A stretch of 64,000 nucleotides of DNA, from assembly GCA_029891345.1 (NCBI GenBank), contig CM057000.1, positions 125,153,338 to 125,217,337 on the forward strand, written 5' to 3'. This DNA comes from Dryococelus australis (taxonomy: Eukaryota > Arthropoda > Insecta > Phasmatodea > Phasmatidae). Under the pieces are notes generated by a model that was given only the letters and a program-made list of their open reading frames with translations, was not told the origin of the DNA and did no database searches. Positions 11,985 through 23,585 of this stretch are shown here, piece by piece. Numbering within the stretch: position 1 is the stretch's first letter; the number at the start of each line of letters is the position of its first letter. The translations under genes were made by a program, and so were the position numbers.

Positions 11985-14395
11985 CAAAATTAATAGCTGT
12001 GTAGTATAAGTACCAATGTAATGTAACAAAATTATATATTTACCTGCATTAACTTGTGTGAGATGAAAATGTCCATAGTTTTAATTTTTACTTTGCAAAT
12101 TCATTACAATTATTTTTAACAGATATTTAGTAATAAAATTATGTAATAAATTTACATAACTATCTTTGTAAATAGTTAATTTTAATTTTACAAGTTTTTT
12201 AGCCATGCAAATGAATGTTGCATAATGACATGTGCTTAAAATTACACTGCAAATACTAGGTACATGTCTACAAGGAAGGTTAAGGAAGTAGTGCAGTGAT
12301 ATCTCCATTTATTTTCCATGCTTGAGAGTTTAGCACCCATGTCCATTGTTGGCTTCTGAATTGGCTATATTCTTATACAGTTTTAGAAAAACTCTCTGCA
12401 AAACATGATTGGGCTACTTTGAAAATGTACAACAGCTAAAGTGTTAAAAATTCTGAATTTCAAAATGAGAAGTTTTTTTAAAGAAATACAGTATGCATAT
12501 ATTTTCTATAGTACAAGACAATGTACAGATTGTATTTCTTTTATGATCTTATAAATCACTCTCTCAGAAAGAAGTTTAACATGTTGATGCCTGCTAAGAG
12601 CCAGCCACAGTCAGCCTATGACGGCACTCGCCGCTAGCGGTACATGTGGGTAAGCACATGTTCACGTACCGCTACAGGTTACGGACTTTCCCAAAACGGG
12701 ATATAAGTTGTTTCAGTGTACTATGTATTTATTTTCCCGGATAAAAATGTTTGTAAAGTGCAACATGTCTTTTTGAGGGTTTTGTGTGAAATTGCTATTT
12801 GAAATTCAAAGTGAACGCCTTCAAAAGACAATTAATTATCAACCAAAAATCCTAATTTAATTTCTGTATCTAAAACTGTTTTAAAATTCTTTTGGTGCCA
12901 TTTCAATTTGCCGTAATAATATTTTCACTGAGTGTGCATAGCACTTCCGCTTGCGTGAACCCCGTAGGCAGCCATGGTAGGTCTGCGTGACCCCTGCCTC
13001 TGGTCAGTCTTTCTAGGAGAGCTGGCAAGGTAAGCCGCTGTCACGTACACACTTCATCTTTTGCACTAATGTAGGTTTCAATAGAACATTTTAGTATACT
13101 GGTTAACCTTTGTCTAGCGTACGTTTTGCCAGGCGCCCCAGCATAATGTTAGTCCACCTAACTTTTTTAGTTTTGCAGTCTTTTCAGGCTTTTTGAGATG
13201 CTGATGAGAGAGAGAGAGAGAGAGTTGTCGGAGAGGCCATGCAGCCCACGCTACTAGTATATCAGATGTAATCTGCCCATGCTTAGGGCTTTTCAATGTA
13301 ATTTCTGCTTAATTGCAACACGCAATATTAAGGGTAATATGTTTTGTATCATTATTTCAGGGTTTTGTAATGTTAACTTGTTTTGTGGCCACACCGCCCA
13401 CTGTCAGGTGGTCAGAGACCACCAAGTCCATATCTACGCATTCACCACATCCTGAGGGCTAATTGTTGTTTCATCTTGTGTGCCAAAATTGATCTCAGGG
13501 TTTTATGTAATATTTTCAATAAGGGTTCTTGTATTTTACGTGTTTAAAGCATTCTGTTCCTGATCATGCGGTCACCGCATGCATTTGTATCTCCCGCTAT
13601 CCGGCGTCCTTAGGACGCCGATAAGCTTGTTTCCAAAAGAGATAAAACTGTTGATGTAGATTCAATAATTGCAGATAATTTCTATCCGAATTTTCAGGGA
13701 AATAATGTGTTTTTAAACCCGCACACGTGGTCCGCTACAAGCCCTATCCAGTGGTATCTGCGCCATTTAAAGATAAATTCACACACTTTTGTGTATTTTC
13801 CTTGCTATCGTCGTGCCCCATATTCATCAAGTGTTATTTGTGTAATTTGTGCGACACTATTATTTTGCACTAACCCGGTATGTGATTAGAGGACAAGTCC
13901 TAACGAGTAGGCGTTAGCTGCGAGAGTAGTTGTACATGTTCATTTCATACTCCGTGTACTGTCTCTGGGCAAAACTGCAGTCCATCCTAGTGGCTGTAGG
14001 CCCCTTTGCTCTGTAGAGGCTGTGTTTTCAAGCACTGTGGAGCATCATCCAGTCGGAGTGCGCAAGTTTAGTAACGTGCTTGGGGAATCACCCACTGGGA
14101 CTGACTACATACGCTCGAGACTTAAATCATAAATCATACTTTCGCACAAAATGTACTTGGATAAATAAACATGTCTTCTCAGTGTAAAAGTTGAATGTCT
14201 TTTAGTAGCGTCAGTTACCCAGCCCAGCCAAAGTATTTTGTATTGCAGTGTTATGTGTAAAAGTTGTTTCGTAAGTATGTACAGGCGAGACAAACACACA
14301 GAACCCACAGCATCCCTGAGAACCCAGAGTCTCAAAGTGCGTTGTGTAGGAACCACCACTGGCGCCCCTCAACCACAGGTAAAAGTGTATCGTGA
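11985..14395. other. Non-coding stretch with short palindromes
   Basis: No gene seen. It contains an imperfect inverted repeat around 12631-12675 (CTAGCGGTAC against GTACCGCTA), a (GA)n run at 13206-13224, and a 19-bp odd palindrome, CGGCGTCCTTAGGACGCCG, near 13600. Confidence 0.4.
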
Positions 14396-14749
14396 TCATC
14401 GTGTCTTACCCGACGGCATCAACTCCTTCACAAAGGCCTCATTTGTTTCATGGGGATCCAGGCAGAGTCTTGGGGAACCAATTGATTTCTCGACAATTGC
14501 CAACCTATTAACCCATTCTGTGGGTGTACTATATTTTGCTATAGTTTCTAAAAGACATAATCTATCTAGCTCAGATTGTATCTTAGCTCTGATTTTGAGT
14601 GTAAGTCTATGTGGAGGATTGGAAAGAGGAACAAAATTTTGTTTCCACTTTATGGCGTAATTATGTGCAAACTTACCAATGTCAGAAAAAACATCTTTGT
14701 ATGCTGTAACGATGCTCTCTTTGGACTTGAAGTGTATTTCACTGACCAT
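14396..14749 (-). pseudogene. Ty3/gypsy reverse transcriptase, N-terminal fragment
   Basis: The minus-strand frame matches the fingers region of a Ty3/gypsy RT: YKDVFSDIGKFAH, then a Lys/Arg-rich segment, IQSELDRLCLLETI, STPTEWVNRLAIVEK and SPRLCLDPHETNEAFVKE. It stops where palm motif A would begin, so the catalytic YxDD core is absent. It continues from the protease fragment across a T/A homopolymer that shifts the frame near 14750. A truncated, inactive copy. Confidence 0.85.
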
Positions 14750-15371
14750 GTTTTTTTTTTTTTTGCAGAATGCCTAGCCGTTCACAGGTCCCGATTCCCA
14801 AAATAGGCACCAAGTCTTCATTAACTATAACAAAAGTTTTGAATGAAGTAACGGTGCCTAAACACACATTCAATTCAGAGTAACCGACTACTTGAATTGT
14901 TGATGCTGCTAAGAAATTTTTTTCTTGCCGCAATTTCACCAAGGTATCCGCACACTGCAACAGGGAAAATATCTTGAGAGGCAGGATGTTAACACATGCA
15001 CCAGAGTTCAGTTTAAATTTAATGGAAACATTGTCTATAAAGAATGTTTCAGTCCAGCACCTAACCTGGGCACTACGGCATGTAGGGGGTTTTGTGATTA
15101 GACTACAGTAATAGTCTTCTAAATCAAAGCAGTGTTCAGCATTTACATTTTCTTTGATCTCGGTCACTGGTTGCAGTTCTCCTGAACGAGTACAACACAC
15201 TTTTGCAAAATGGTTCCGTTGCCCATAGAGTGCATATGATTTTCCTCTCACTGGGCATTTCAATAGGTCTCTAGTGTGACAATAGCCACACCACTTGCAC
15301 TTCATGTTCACTGCTTTGCGTAGTGTAGTTGGGGTTTTATTGGAGCATGTAAAATTGTTTTGTTTATACAT
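14739..15371 (-). pseudogene. Ty3/gypsy gag zinc knuckle and protease fragment
   Basis: The minus-strand ORF starts with a Cys/His cluster (CKWCGYCHTRDLLKCP, then CALYGQRNHFAKVC-like spacing) typical of a gag zinc knuckle. The aspartic protease follows, with the active site reading LNSGACVNILP where the family has Asp-Ser/Thr-Gly: the catalytic Asp is replaced by Asn. A downstream LGIGTCERLGIL segment fits the protease C-terminal region. The frame breaks in an A tract before the RT fragment. Confidence 0.85.
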
Positions 15372-15463
15372 TTAGCTTCGTCAACATTGATGTGGTCCGA
15401 CCTTTTGTTGGGACGGGTTAATCACCTGGCTTCCTTGAGCTGCCGTTATTTTAGCCGTGCGAA

Positions 15464-15839
15464 ACAGCTGAATTGTTTCCTACTGTCATCTCCAATTTTA
15501 AGTATTTTCTGTTGTGTGGGTCTATCTTGGGTGCCAAACACAATATGATCACGAAGAATTTTGTCTGTGGTTGTGAATATGCAGTCTAGCAACAAAATTT
15601 GTCAGTTAAAAATGCATCAAAATTTTCTCCCTTGCTTTGATTGCAGTTATAAAAATGAATTGTGGCCTCCTCTCCTACGACATTTAAAAATATCACAATT
15701 TTATGAGACTCACTTTGAGAGACTAGGTCAGGTGCCTCCAGGTAGATCTCGAAAGCTTGGTGAAATTTCTTCCAGTTTTGCTGATGTTTCCTCGAAGAGT
15801 CAATCTATCCGGGGTATTAAATGCACTTGCTACCGCCAT
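15464..15839 (-). pseudogene. Ty3/gypsy gag N-terminal fragment
   Basis: Reads from an ATG at 15839 (MAVASAFNTPDRL), then after a single-base frameshift continues as NWKKFHQAFEIYLEAPD, SHKIVIFLNVVGEEATIHFY and FDAFLTDKFCC before a stop. The WKKF-FEIYL pattern and the GEEA motif fit the capsid-like gag of insect Ty3/gypsy elements. Colinear with the protease and RT pieces to the left. No LTRs were found at either side. Confidence 0.75.
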
Positions 15840-17166
15840 CTTTAAGGTTTGTGGGCTGTTAGTCTCATTCTTGTACTGTTTAAAACATCTTGTGGGAACA
15901 CAACATTTAAACAGAATAGTTACAACGGTAGTTGAAACATAATTTCAAGCATGTCCTGTTTCGACGAATGTGCCATCTATTATGTTACATTAAATAAACG
16001 CTGAAACAATGAGTACACATCTTCAATGAGCCATCACTCCAACGCTCCCATGTGTACACACTCGTACACACACACACAAGTGTACCAAAACAACATATTC
16101 TATATTACTACAGGTTCACCGTTTGTTGGATATCTGTCAGACAGCACAGATATTTGGCCTGACAGCTATTCAAACTAAAAACATCATAAACTAGAAAACA
16201 TCCTTGAGAAACTTACACGAAGGAAACAATGTTTATTGTTATTGCTGTAACATATGATCCCAAGTTACAGCCACTTCCCCAATTTTATTGACTTGCAATA
16301 CATCAGTCACGATTTACTGCAGCACAATTAGAATTATATTTTTATTTACTGTTAATGTAATAGCAGTGAAAGAGAACACATTTTACCAAATGCTGCCCCT
16401 TCCATTTCCACACCATCAGCAGTAAAAATGCACCACACTCATCCTACCCAAGTGTAACTTTGTACAATATATCACACTCAGAATGCAGTGCACACTTCAT
16501 TATATCAATGGGTGCAAATACTGTTTATATTTTTTAAAAAAGTATTCAAATTTTCTAAAATGGTAAGATACTTTCTTTCTCAAAGCCTACCAGTTTAGTT
16601 TCATTAGTGGACCTCACTTCCCATAGTTCACATTTGAAGCAACAATACAAATAATTGAACACAGTGTCACTGAGTTTTCACCAATAATGTTTTCAGTTTA
16701 AGCACCATCCAACACAGCATGTCATCACAACATGGAATTTAAGGTACAATCAGGCATGTAAGCTTAAAATGAGATGTGGATAACACCATGAAGGGTGATT
16801 TTATCTTTTTTTTTTATTCCTCATTCTGGAATGAATGATGACTGCAATGAGCATCAGCAGTTATAATTTTATAGTTTTGGAAAAATATGACTGTATGTAT
16901 TTAAGCTACTGTGATGAAAGGTTTTTAAAATTATGTTGATATTATCTGAACATTTTTCATGCTCCCATACCACCACAATCCAACTGCACAACTATTTTGC
17001 CTATGCAGCTAGGACATGAAAATGCTCTTTTATTTCTACATGGTGAGGAGTTTCGATAGCCCACATTTACTTTTCGTGACAATTCCAATACTTTTCAGCC
17101 CTGCTTGTGAAGTTGTGTATGATGCAAACCTTGAATCAAAAAGATATTAAGACAAAAGGTTAGTTA
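15840..17166. other. Non-coding stretch
   Basis: No gene or repeat ends recognised; AT-rich with a T run near 16807. Confidence 0.4.
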
Positions 17167-17740
17167 TTAAATTTTTTTAATGCATGAACATGGTCTCTGG
17201 AGTGTGTTTTTTTTCATGCTCTGAAATGAGCACATATTCTAATCCAGTGGCATATGTACGGCAGGACGATGGTGGGGGAGTAATTGTTTCACCTAAGAAT
17301 CCAAATTTTTGGATCATTATCACAATACACTACCCAAAAAAATTGGGCCTGCATGCACCACTGTTCTAAATTTTGCAATATGTACACTGAAACAGGGCTA
17401 GAGAGAATGGCAAATACTATGTACTGGAAAGCGACAGAAAATGCTCATTACACTTTTTACCAGGGGCATACACAAACGGTGGCACTCCATCCCAAAAAAG
17501 TTAAAATCTCGATAAATAATCATAAATTTTGGAGAATTATAATTATGTACCTAACATTCTTATAAATTTTTTTACTGCATGAAAATGGTCTGTGGAGTGA
17601 AGAATCCATGCAATTGTGTTTTTTTTTTCATGCACTAAAATGAGCACATATTCTAATCCGGTGGCATATGCAAGGCAGGGTGATGGCTTTGGGGGGGGGG
17701 GGGGGACTGTTTCACCCAATAATCCAAATTTTTGGATCAC
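17167..17740 (+). repeat. Tandem duplication, period about 395 bp
   Basis: The segment starting AATTTTTTTAATGCATGAAC at 17169 is repeated from about 17564 (AATTTTTTTACTGCATGAAA). Both copies then carry a T run, GAGCACATATTCTAATCC, the GGCATATG..GGCAGG segment, a G run (expanded to 16 bases at about 17691-17706 in copy 2) and CCAAATTTTTGGATCA. The second copy is cut short. Small ORFs here are by-products. Confidence 0.8.
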
Positions 17741-18469
17741 TCAGTTTCCCTTGAGTGTGCATTTGAAATTGAAATATATTTTACATTGGGAAAAAAATGT
17801 TTATCTTATCGTGCAAAATGCTCACTTTAGAAATTGAGGTTCAACTGCTCTCAAAATTAAATCTTGTGCGTGCAATGCAATCTATTATGTGACTACTGAT
17901 ACAGCAAGTGGCTTATAAACATGCATAATTAGGAAGTAAGAGAGAAATTTCTGAAGCAATGCAAAAGTAGTGATAGGAAATGTTCACATGGCTGCACCAA
18001 GAACGAAAACTGGGTCACCTCTGCACAAAGCCCGTTAAACAATAACTGACCGCTTACGTGAATGTAGCCGTACTCTGTGGAAGGGTTGAGTATGTCTACA
18101 GGGTGATGACAGAAAGTACAATGACTGGAGGTGGGCGAGATAGCTGTTGTCGAAAAAAAAAAGGGGGGGGGGGGCTGCGAACTCACCAGGCTGCGGTGAC
18201 GTCGGGGCGGCTGCCGGGACGCCGACGCATCGCGCATGCGTCGCCACACCGGGATACGACTGTGCTGCGAGGAGCTCATGTCCGTCCTCGCCTTGCTCTG
18301 CGCCTGTCCTCACTCGCCTTGCGCATGCCCTGCCGCCTCTGCAAGCACACACACACACACCTACTTACATCATATAATATTCCTCCTCTCTTTTACCTTT
18401 ACTGGCTCACGGCCCCACACTATTTCCCCGTTTTCGACAATTCATCGATAGATCCACCAGCAGTTGATA
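17741..18469. other. Non-coding, partly GC-rich
   Basis: A GC-rich patch at about 18165-18340 is open in several frames on both strands. It includes a G run near 18163-18172 and an (AC)n run near 18346-18360. No gene recognised. Confidence 0.35.
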
Positions 18470-18706
18470 AAGGCTGTTCACGGTAAAGTGAGCACTTTTG
18501 AGGCCCTAGTTACTTTTTACTTTCAGCCATTTTTTATCATTTAACCGCCTTATAAAATAAACATTGCCATATATGTAATACACCCAGTGTGTATACTCCA
18601 CTCCGCTGAGAAGTTAACCTCTAAGGCGACAATAAAATATATTTATTTACTATTAATCCAAATGAGAGGCCTTTCAAAAGTGCTCACTTTACCGTGAATG
18701 GCCTAT
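18470..18706. mobile_element. CACGG-TIR MITE, copy 2
   Basis: Left end AGGCTGTTCACGGTAAAGTG and right end CACTTTACCGTGAATGGCCT are inverted copies, each followed inwards by AGCACTTTTGA. The inner part has a second matched pair (GAGGCCCTAGT / AATGAGAGGCC). About 237 bp, no ORF. Confidence 0.88.
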
Positions 18707-19904
18707 AGTGGTGACAGTCGGTATGAGACTCCCTGCAGTAGCTACGTTGTTGCCTACGCGCGCACATGAGAGCTGTGTCGCTGCCGCCGAAAGTTTCTTG
18801 CTCGTTTAACGCGCGAAAACTAAGGCTCCTGGACAGTTTGAAAAGAGACATCCATTTTTGTTAATTACGTCACACTGCTCAATAATGGGGATACAGTCGT
18901 GCTTAAATTCGACGTGAAAGAAGGGCCAAGCGCGGAATACGGGCAGTTAGTGTATGAGTAGTATAGTGTAGTGTTTCTTTTAACCTTTCGGACAGCTTCG
19001 CGGTTTCACAATTGCAAAGTTCTCGGTGGACCCTAAAGATCAAAGAGATGGTTTAGCTTTTGCGGGGGTTAAATGTAACGTTTATAAAGTAGCGCTCTAG
19101 GTATGACCTTTTAATAGATATGAGCCACCTGGAGGGGAGGTGGTTCCACCGGGAACTTTGCTCAATAAGCCAGCATCAAACGTTCAATATTCCTGACCAT
19201 TAAGTTTTCCTGCAAAGGAGGGTGACACCCCCTGATATTTTCATTACGAGGGGGAGTATTAATGAGTGTGTGCTTTCAGGTTAAAAATCCCAATACCATA
19301 ACCAAGACTTTAGGAGAATTTTGGTTTAATCACACTTAGTTTCAGATATTTTACAGAAATACAAGTCAAAATCTCTGTTTTTGAAGGCCCATAGGTAGAA
19401 AGTGTTCTTTTTTTTCCATTTGATTTTGCATAAGGATTCACCCCACGAAGCTTGTCGGTATAATTCCGTCCAATTCCGTATAGTTGTTAAAAATAAATAT
19501 GTATGTTTTATACACCTTGAATGACCTGGAAGTTATTTAATTTGCAATACCAGCATTAATATTTAACCATATGTTGCTGTAACTGTAAACGAAGTTAAGA
19601 CAATCCCAATGATCTGACGCACTAATTATGATGAAGTACCGTTTTTTATACCATATTAAGTTACTTGTTTCCGTGTAAATTTTATATGCTTAACTAATAT
19701 GCAGCATCCAAATGACGACAAATATGGCGGTGATTTGGTAACTTCGGCTTTTCGTAAAAGTTCACTACATATAAAAAAAATATTACAAAAACAAAGTCAT
19801 TTTTTCATACAAAATAGGGTCACGTGACAAAATGGTTAAAATATGCCAATTCGAAACCGGCCCCTGGGCATATAACATTAACATGTACTACTACATAAAA
19901 TAGG
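18707..19904. other. Non-coding stretch
   Basis: No gene or element ends recognised. Confidence 0.35.
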
Positions 19905-20317
19905 TATACGGCTTTTCACGGTAAAGTAAGTATGAACGTTTGACATCAATCTTTGCCAAAAATCGTTGCCCGTTAACTACGTATACTACCATACAAATTG
20001 GCATGCAGGTCTCCAGTTAAGTTGAGAGCGAATTCAAGGTAAAGTGAGCACTTTTGAAAGCCCTCTCATTTGTAATAATAGTTAATAAATTTATTTTATT
20101 TAGCCTTCGAAGATAACTTCTGAGTGCGGTGGAATATTCACATTGTGTTTATTACTTACAAAGCAATGTTTATTTGAAAACGTGGTTAAAGAATAAAAAA
20201 TTTCTGAAACAAAAATGTAACAAGCTTAAAATGTGCTCACTTTACCGTGGACAGCCTGTAGGTCTACGTCACAACTTTGTATATTGCGAGTGTAATGTGT
20301 GAATTTATTGCAAAACA

Positions 20318-20348
<31 letters not shown>

Positions 20349-20521
20349 GGGATATCAGATATTACGCTCTACGATTTCAAGTTTCCACTTGACTGGCGAA
20401 TGAATCAAGTCGTTAGGCCTAATGCAATGTAAATTTTACGTACGGCGGAAGGATACCGCGCAAGTAAAAAGTAGATCTTAAGCAGGGCTTTCAGAAGCGC
20501 TCGTTTAACCATGGCCAGTCC
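19905..20521 (+). mobile_element. CACGG-TIR long-type element with a nested MITE
   Basis: The left end is TATACGGCTTTTCACGGTAA at 19905. The right end is the long-type terminus (GGCGGAAGGATAC near 20443, GTAGATCTTAAGCAGGGCTT near 20471, then the GGCCAGTC end). The MITE at 20025-20261 is inserted inside, and a 28-base T run lies at about 20321-20348. Without the MITE the element is about 380 bp, close to the neighbour at 20558-20937. Confidence 0.7.
20025..20261. mobile_element. CACGG-TIR MITE, copy 3 (nested)
   Basis: Left end CAAGGTAAAGTGAGCACTTT and right end GTGCTCACTTTACCGTGGAC; the interior resembles the copies at 11736 and 37687. It lies inside the long-type element 19905-20521, so it arrived later. 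Confidence 0.85.
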
Positions 20522-20557
20522 ATGCATACATTTTATGTACATACACACATTTGTGTT

Positions 20558-20937
20558 TTAGTCCTTTCCCGAATGCTTCCAACTTCTCCGAAACCCAGCT
20601 GAAGCTCTACTTGCAGGCTACTTCCTACCCAAGGGACAATGCATCGCATTCGTGCGCACTCAGTGTAGTAATATTTTGCGTAAGAACTATTTCTTACTAG
20701 GCATTACATAGTTTTTCTCTAACTGTTATTCGCATTAATTAAAATTAAAAAACATAGTTTATAAATTAAATATAGCTAAAAGTAAAAAATAAAAAAAACA
20801 GTGTACTTTTATTTAACACGAGTATAATAAGCTTGCGATACACAAAATTTAGGAAACAACCAAACATTTTAAACGTAGGGTGATTTTTCAAAGGTGTGTG
20901 TTTCATAAAGTGTGAAGAAACCGTGAACAGACTATAT
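20558..20937 (-). mobile_element. CACGG-TIR long-type element, inverted neighbour
   Basis: Reading the minus strand, it opens with TATAGTCTGTTCACGGTTTC (near 20937) and GAAACACACACCTTTGAAAA. It ends near 20558 with the long-type right terminus (the plus strand reads TAGTCCTTTCCCGAATGCTT and CTCTACTTGCAGG). It lies 36 bp from the previous element in the opposite orientation. Confidence 0.75.
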
Positions 20938-21289
20938 AAAACCGAACCTTAGAAAACCAAAACTTAAGGTCTCCGCCTGGCTGGCACATGAAGCGCAATG
21001 CAAGAGGTTTGGTGGTGAACACGCGATTCAAAGAACGGCGGGATACTTTGTCATAATGTCTGAACACGAAAATTAATCAAGAAACGTTTCGTATCAAAAT
21101 GCAAGTTTCAAGTTCTCATTCGAATTCTCAAGGTCATTTTTATGGGCGTGAAAAATAGCTACAACGAAGAATTTTCAGAATCAGTTTTAGCCACTAGATT
21201 TGTAATAAGTTACAGAAACTCTTATAGTTGTCTTTAGACACGCATCACACTTTTATCTTTATCAGCTTGCCATAACCTATGATCCACGC

Positions 21290-21640
21290 TGAGGCGAGTC
21301 GCCGACGGAACGATTGCACGCCAATAGAGAGCCTTGCAGAGGCGATGACCCAAGTGGTGAGTGAGCAGGAGTCGGCCTTACAGCGTACGGGTTTCCGAGT
21401 CTTGAACGTGCAAAATAGCTGCAAGCAGGCGGAACACAAGATGGCCGCCTGGTTGAAGGCATTTCTGCACGTCTGAGGCCTACAAGTGTGGGAGCGCCAG
21501 GGACGACCAAGACATACGCATCAACTCTCTCATTGCCTCTACACGCAAAGCACTCAACTGGAGTGCAGCCTTGCCGTCGAAAAGCCTCTACGAGACTTTC
21601 GACGGAGACCGTACCATTTTATGACGTAATAATAAAAATA
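21290..21640 (+). repeat. Coding-like repeat of unknown type, copy 1
   Basis: After frameshifts it reads TSEAYKCGSARDDQDIRI then SLIASTRKALNW and continues to a GACTTTC..CATTTTAT nucleotide match. It is clearly related at the peptide level to the minus-strand segment 22122-22397 (TSEADKRG..DIATRI..IAAMRKALNW). GC content is higher than the flanks. I do not recognise the protein; the RI..AIAAM..L..W spacing is loosely like the C-terminal end of a LINE reverse transcriptase, which is only a guess. Confidence 0.5.
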
Positions 21641-22121
21641 AATGTCTGATGCAAGGCCTGTTCCTTTTTTAATGTTCTGTACCGGAATTTTCATACCTAA
21701 ATATGACAATGAAAACACCTGTTTGAGCCATTTTCACCATCACTAAAACATGCTTTACAGAGAAATAGAGGAACTGAGAAACGTATACAGACGCGTTAAG
21801 TCTCTTAAATGATATTCGCAAGCAGGCCTCACTCAGACACGTTGGACGGTTTTCTAATAAAATGTTTCCTGCTGGAGCTCTGCACACCTTAGGCGTGCTG
21901 CCTACCCAGGCGTTGCAGCAGAGTGTTAGAAATGCACGTTCTTCAACGAAACTATTAAACGTACGTGAACGTCCAGTGTGCTGATCAACGAAAATAACAC
22001 ACTTTAGACGAGGCATGTGGAGTGCTTTCAAGACGTCACAAGCACAATTTCACTGAACTCCAAAAAGACTAAAAACTGCTAATTTTTCATCTCAGGATAT
22101 GCGCGTCAGATACATACAAAA
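21641..22121. other. Spacer between the inverted coding-like repeats
   Basis: A minus-strand ORF (21669-22031) has no family features. Nothing else recognised. Confidence 0.35.
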
Positions 22122-22397
22122 CTACACAAGGGCCCTACGTTGAGCCTTCCTGCAAATTTCCCACCAATAAAATAAGGTGACAGTTGAAAGTCCCGTGGGT
22201 ACACGCAGTGCGACGAGAACACTGCACTGTGCCCAGTTCAGAGCCTTGCGCATAGCGGCGATGGCGCACTTGATACGCGTGGCAATGTCGCCCTTATCGA
22301 TCCCGCGCTTGTCTGCCTCGGACGTAGAAGACAGCTCCAGGAAGTCGGCGGGAGCCTTGAGAGAACTCCCTGAATACAAGATGGTGTGTAAAATCAC
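22122..22397 (-). repeat. Coding-like repeat of unknown type, copy 2
   Basis: The minus-strand ORF contains PADFLELSSTSEADKRGIDK, GDIATRIKCAIAAMRKALNW and VPTGLSTVTLFYWWEICRKA. It shares TSEA-K-G, the D..RI motif and RKALNW with copy 1 at 21290-21640, in the opposite orientation. This copy is open throughout, so it is the better preserved. Function unknown. Confidence 0.5.
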
Positions 22398-23585
22398 TGT
22401 TTGCGCTTATACGCGCATCTCAGTAAACACAGAGCAAGTAAGGAGACAAGAGCGGACACTTCAATGTTGTAACGATCTTCTTATTTTGAAGTCTCTTTTT
22501 TAGGGGTGGTGGGTGCCTGGATTAATACCAACAGCAGATATGCATTATGAAAAATAATCACCTATTATAATAAAACAAAATAATAGTTTTTAAATGATTA
22601 TTTTGTCATAAACACGTTTCATTAAAATAGTTAATATTCACGTTATGTTCAATGTTTAGTAAAATAGTTTTTTTTTTTTTTTGCCAGGTAGCATTTTATA
22701 GTATGTTTACAGCTTGCATTATTCAGGAGAGGTTCTAAAACGAAGTTTTAAAATTGCTTTATTATAACCTACTTGATTAACACCATTTAGTTACCGAATG
22801 CTGTTTTCAGCAATAATTAAATATATACCTGTGCTGTTTGTGTTAGCTCTGTCTTTAAAATATTTACGCTACCTCCATATGTGACCAACAGAATAGAATA
22901 AATCTTGTACAAGCAGTGCAAAAACCGATTAAATATTTCTAATATTTCTAGTAAGTTATTACATCAGCACCTGAAATATATGTAGGTTAAATCAGCATGT
23001 TTGAGATAAAAAAAAAACACTCATAGTTTTAACTCAAAACTGATCTGTTCTATAAAATCATTAATTCTAGGTAAAACGTCTATGTTGGTGTTTCCACAAG
23101 CACCAACTTCAAATAACGTGATTGTAAGCCTCATATAGTGTCTCCCTCCTGTCAGTAAATATATATATGATTGTGGAGTGCAAATTTTTTCCCAGGAAAA
23201 ATTACACATGCCATTTCCGCTTTTATCCTATACACACATTCGAAGAGAAAAAAAGTGAAAATGGTAAACAGAAAACTGAATTTTATGGCTTCTTTGCTTA
23301 GTTTCCTCAAAAGGAAGAAAAAAGTGACATATGTAACTTAATCCGTTGGTCTTTATCGCGTGTAGTAATAATATCCTACTGTTTCAGATATAATGTGAGA
23401 CAAATTCAGCTTCAGCTACCCTGAAATGCACAACGCACACAGCCATTGTCAAAATGATTCCTTATCGTCAGACGCGACCCTTTAAGAGTTAACTTTTTTT
23501 TACACGAGTTTCCCCGTATCTGGATTGGGAAAATCCCAGGTGAAGAGGCTAGTCCTCCAGCTTTGGCTGAAGGCGGATGTCTCAA
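22398..23585. other. AT-rich non-coding stretch
   Basis: No gene or element ends recognised; a T run lies near 22669-22682. Confidence 0.4.
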
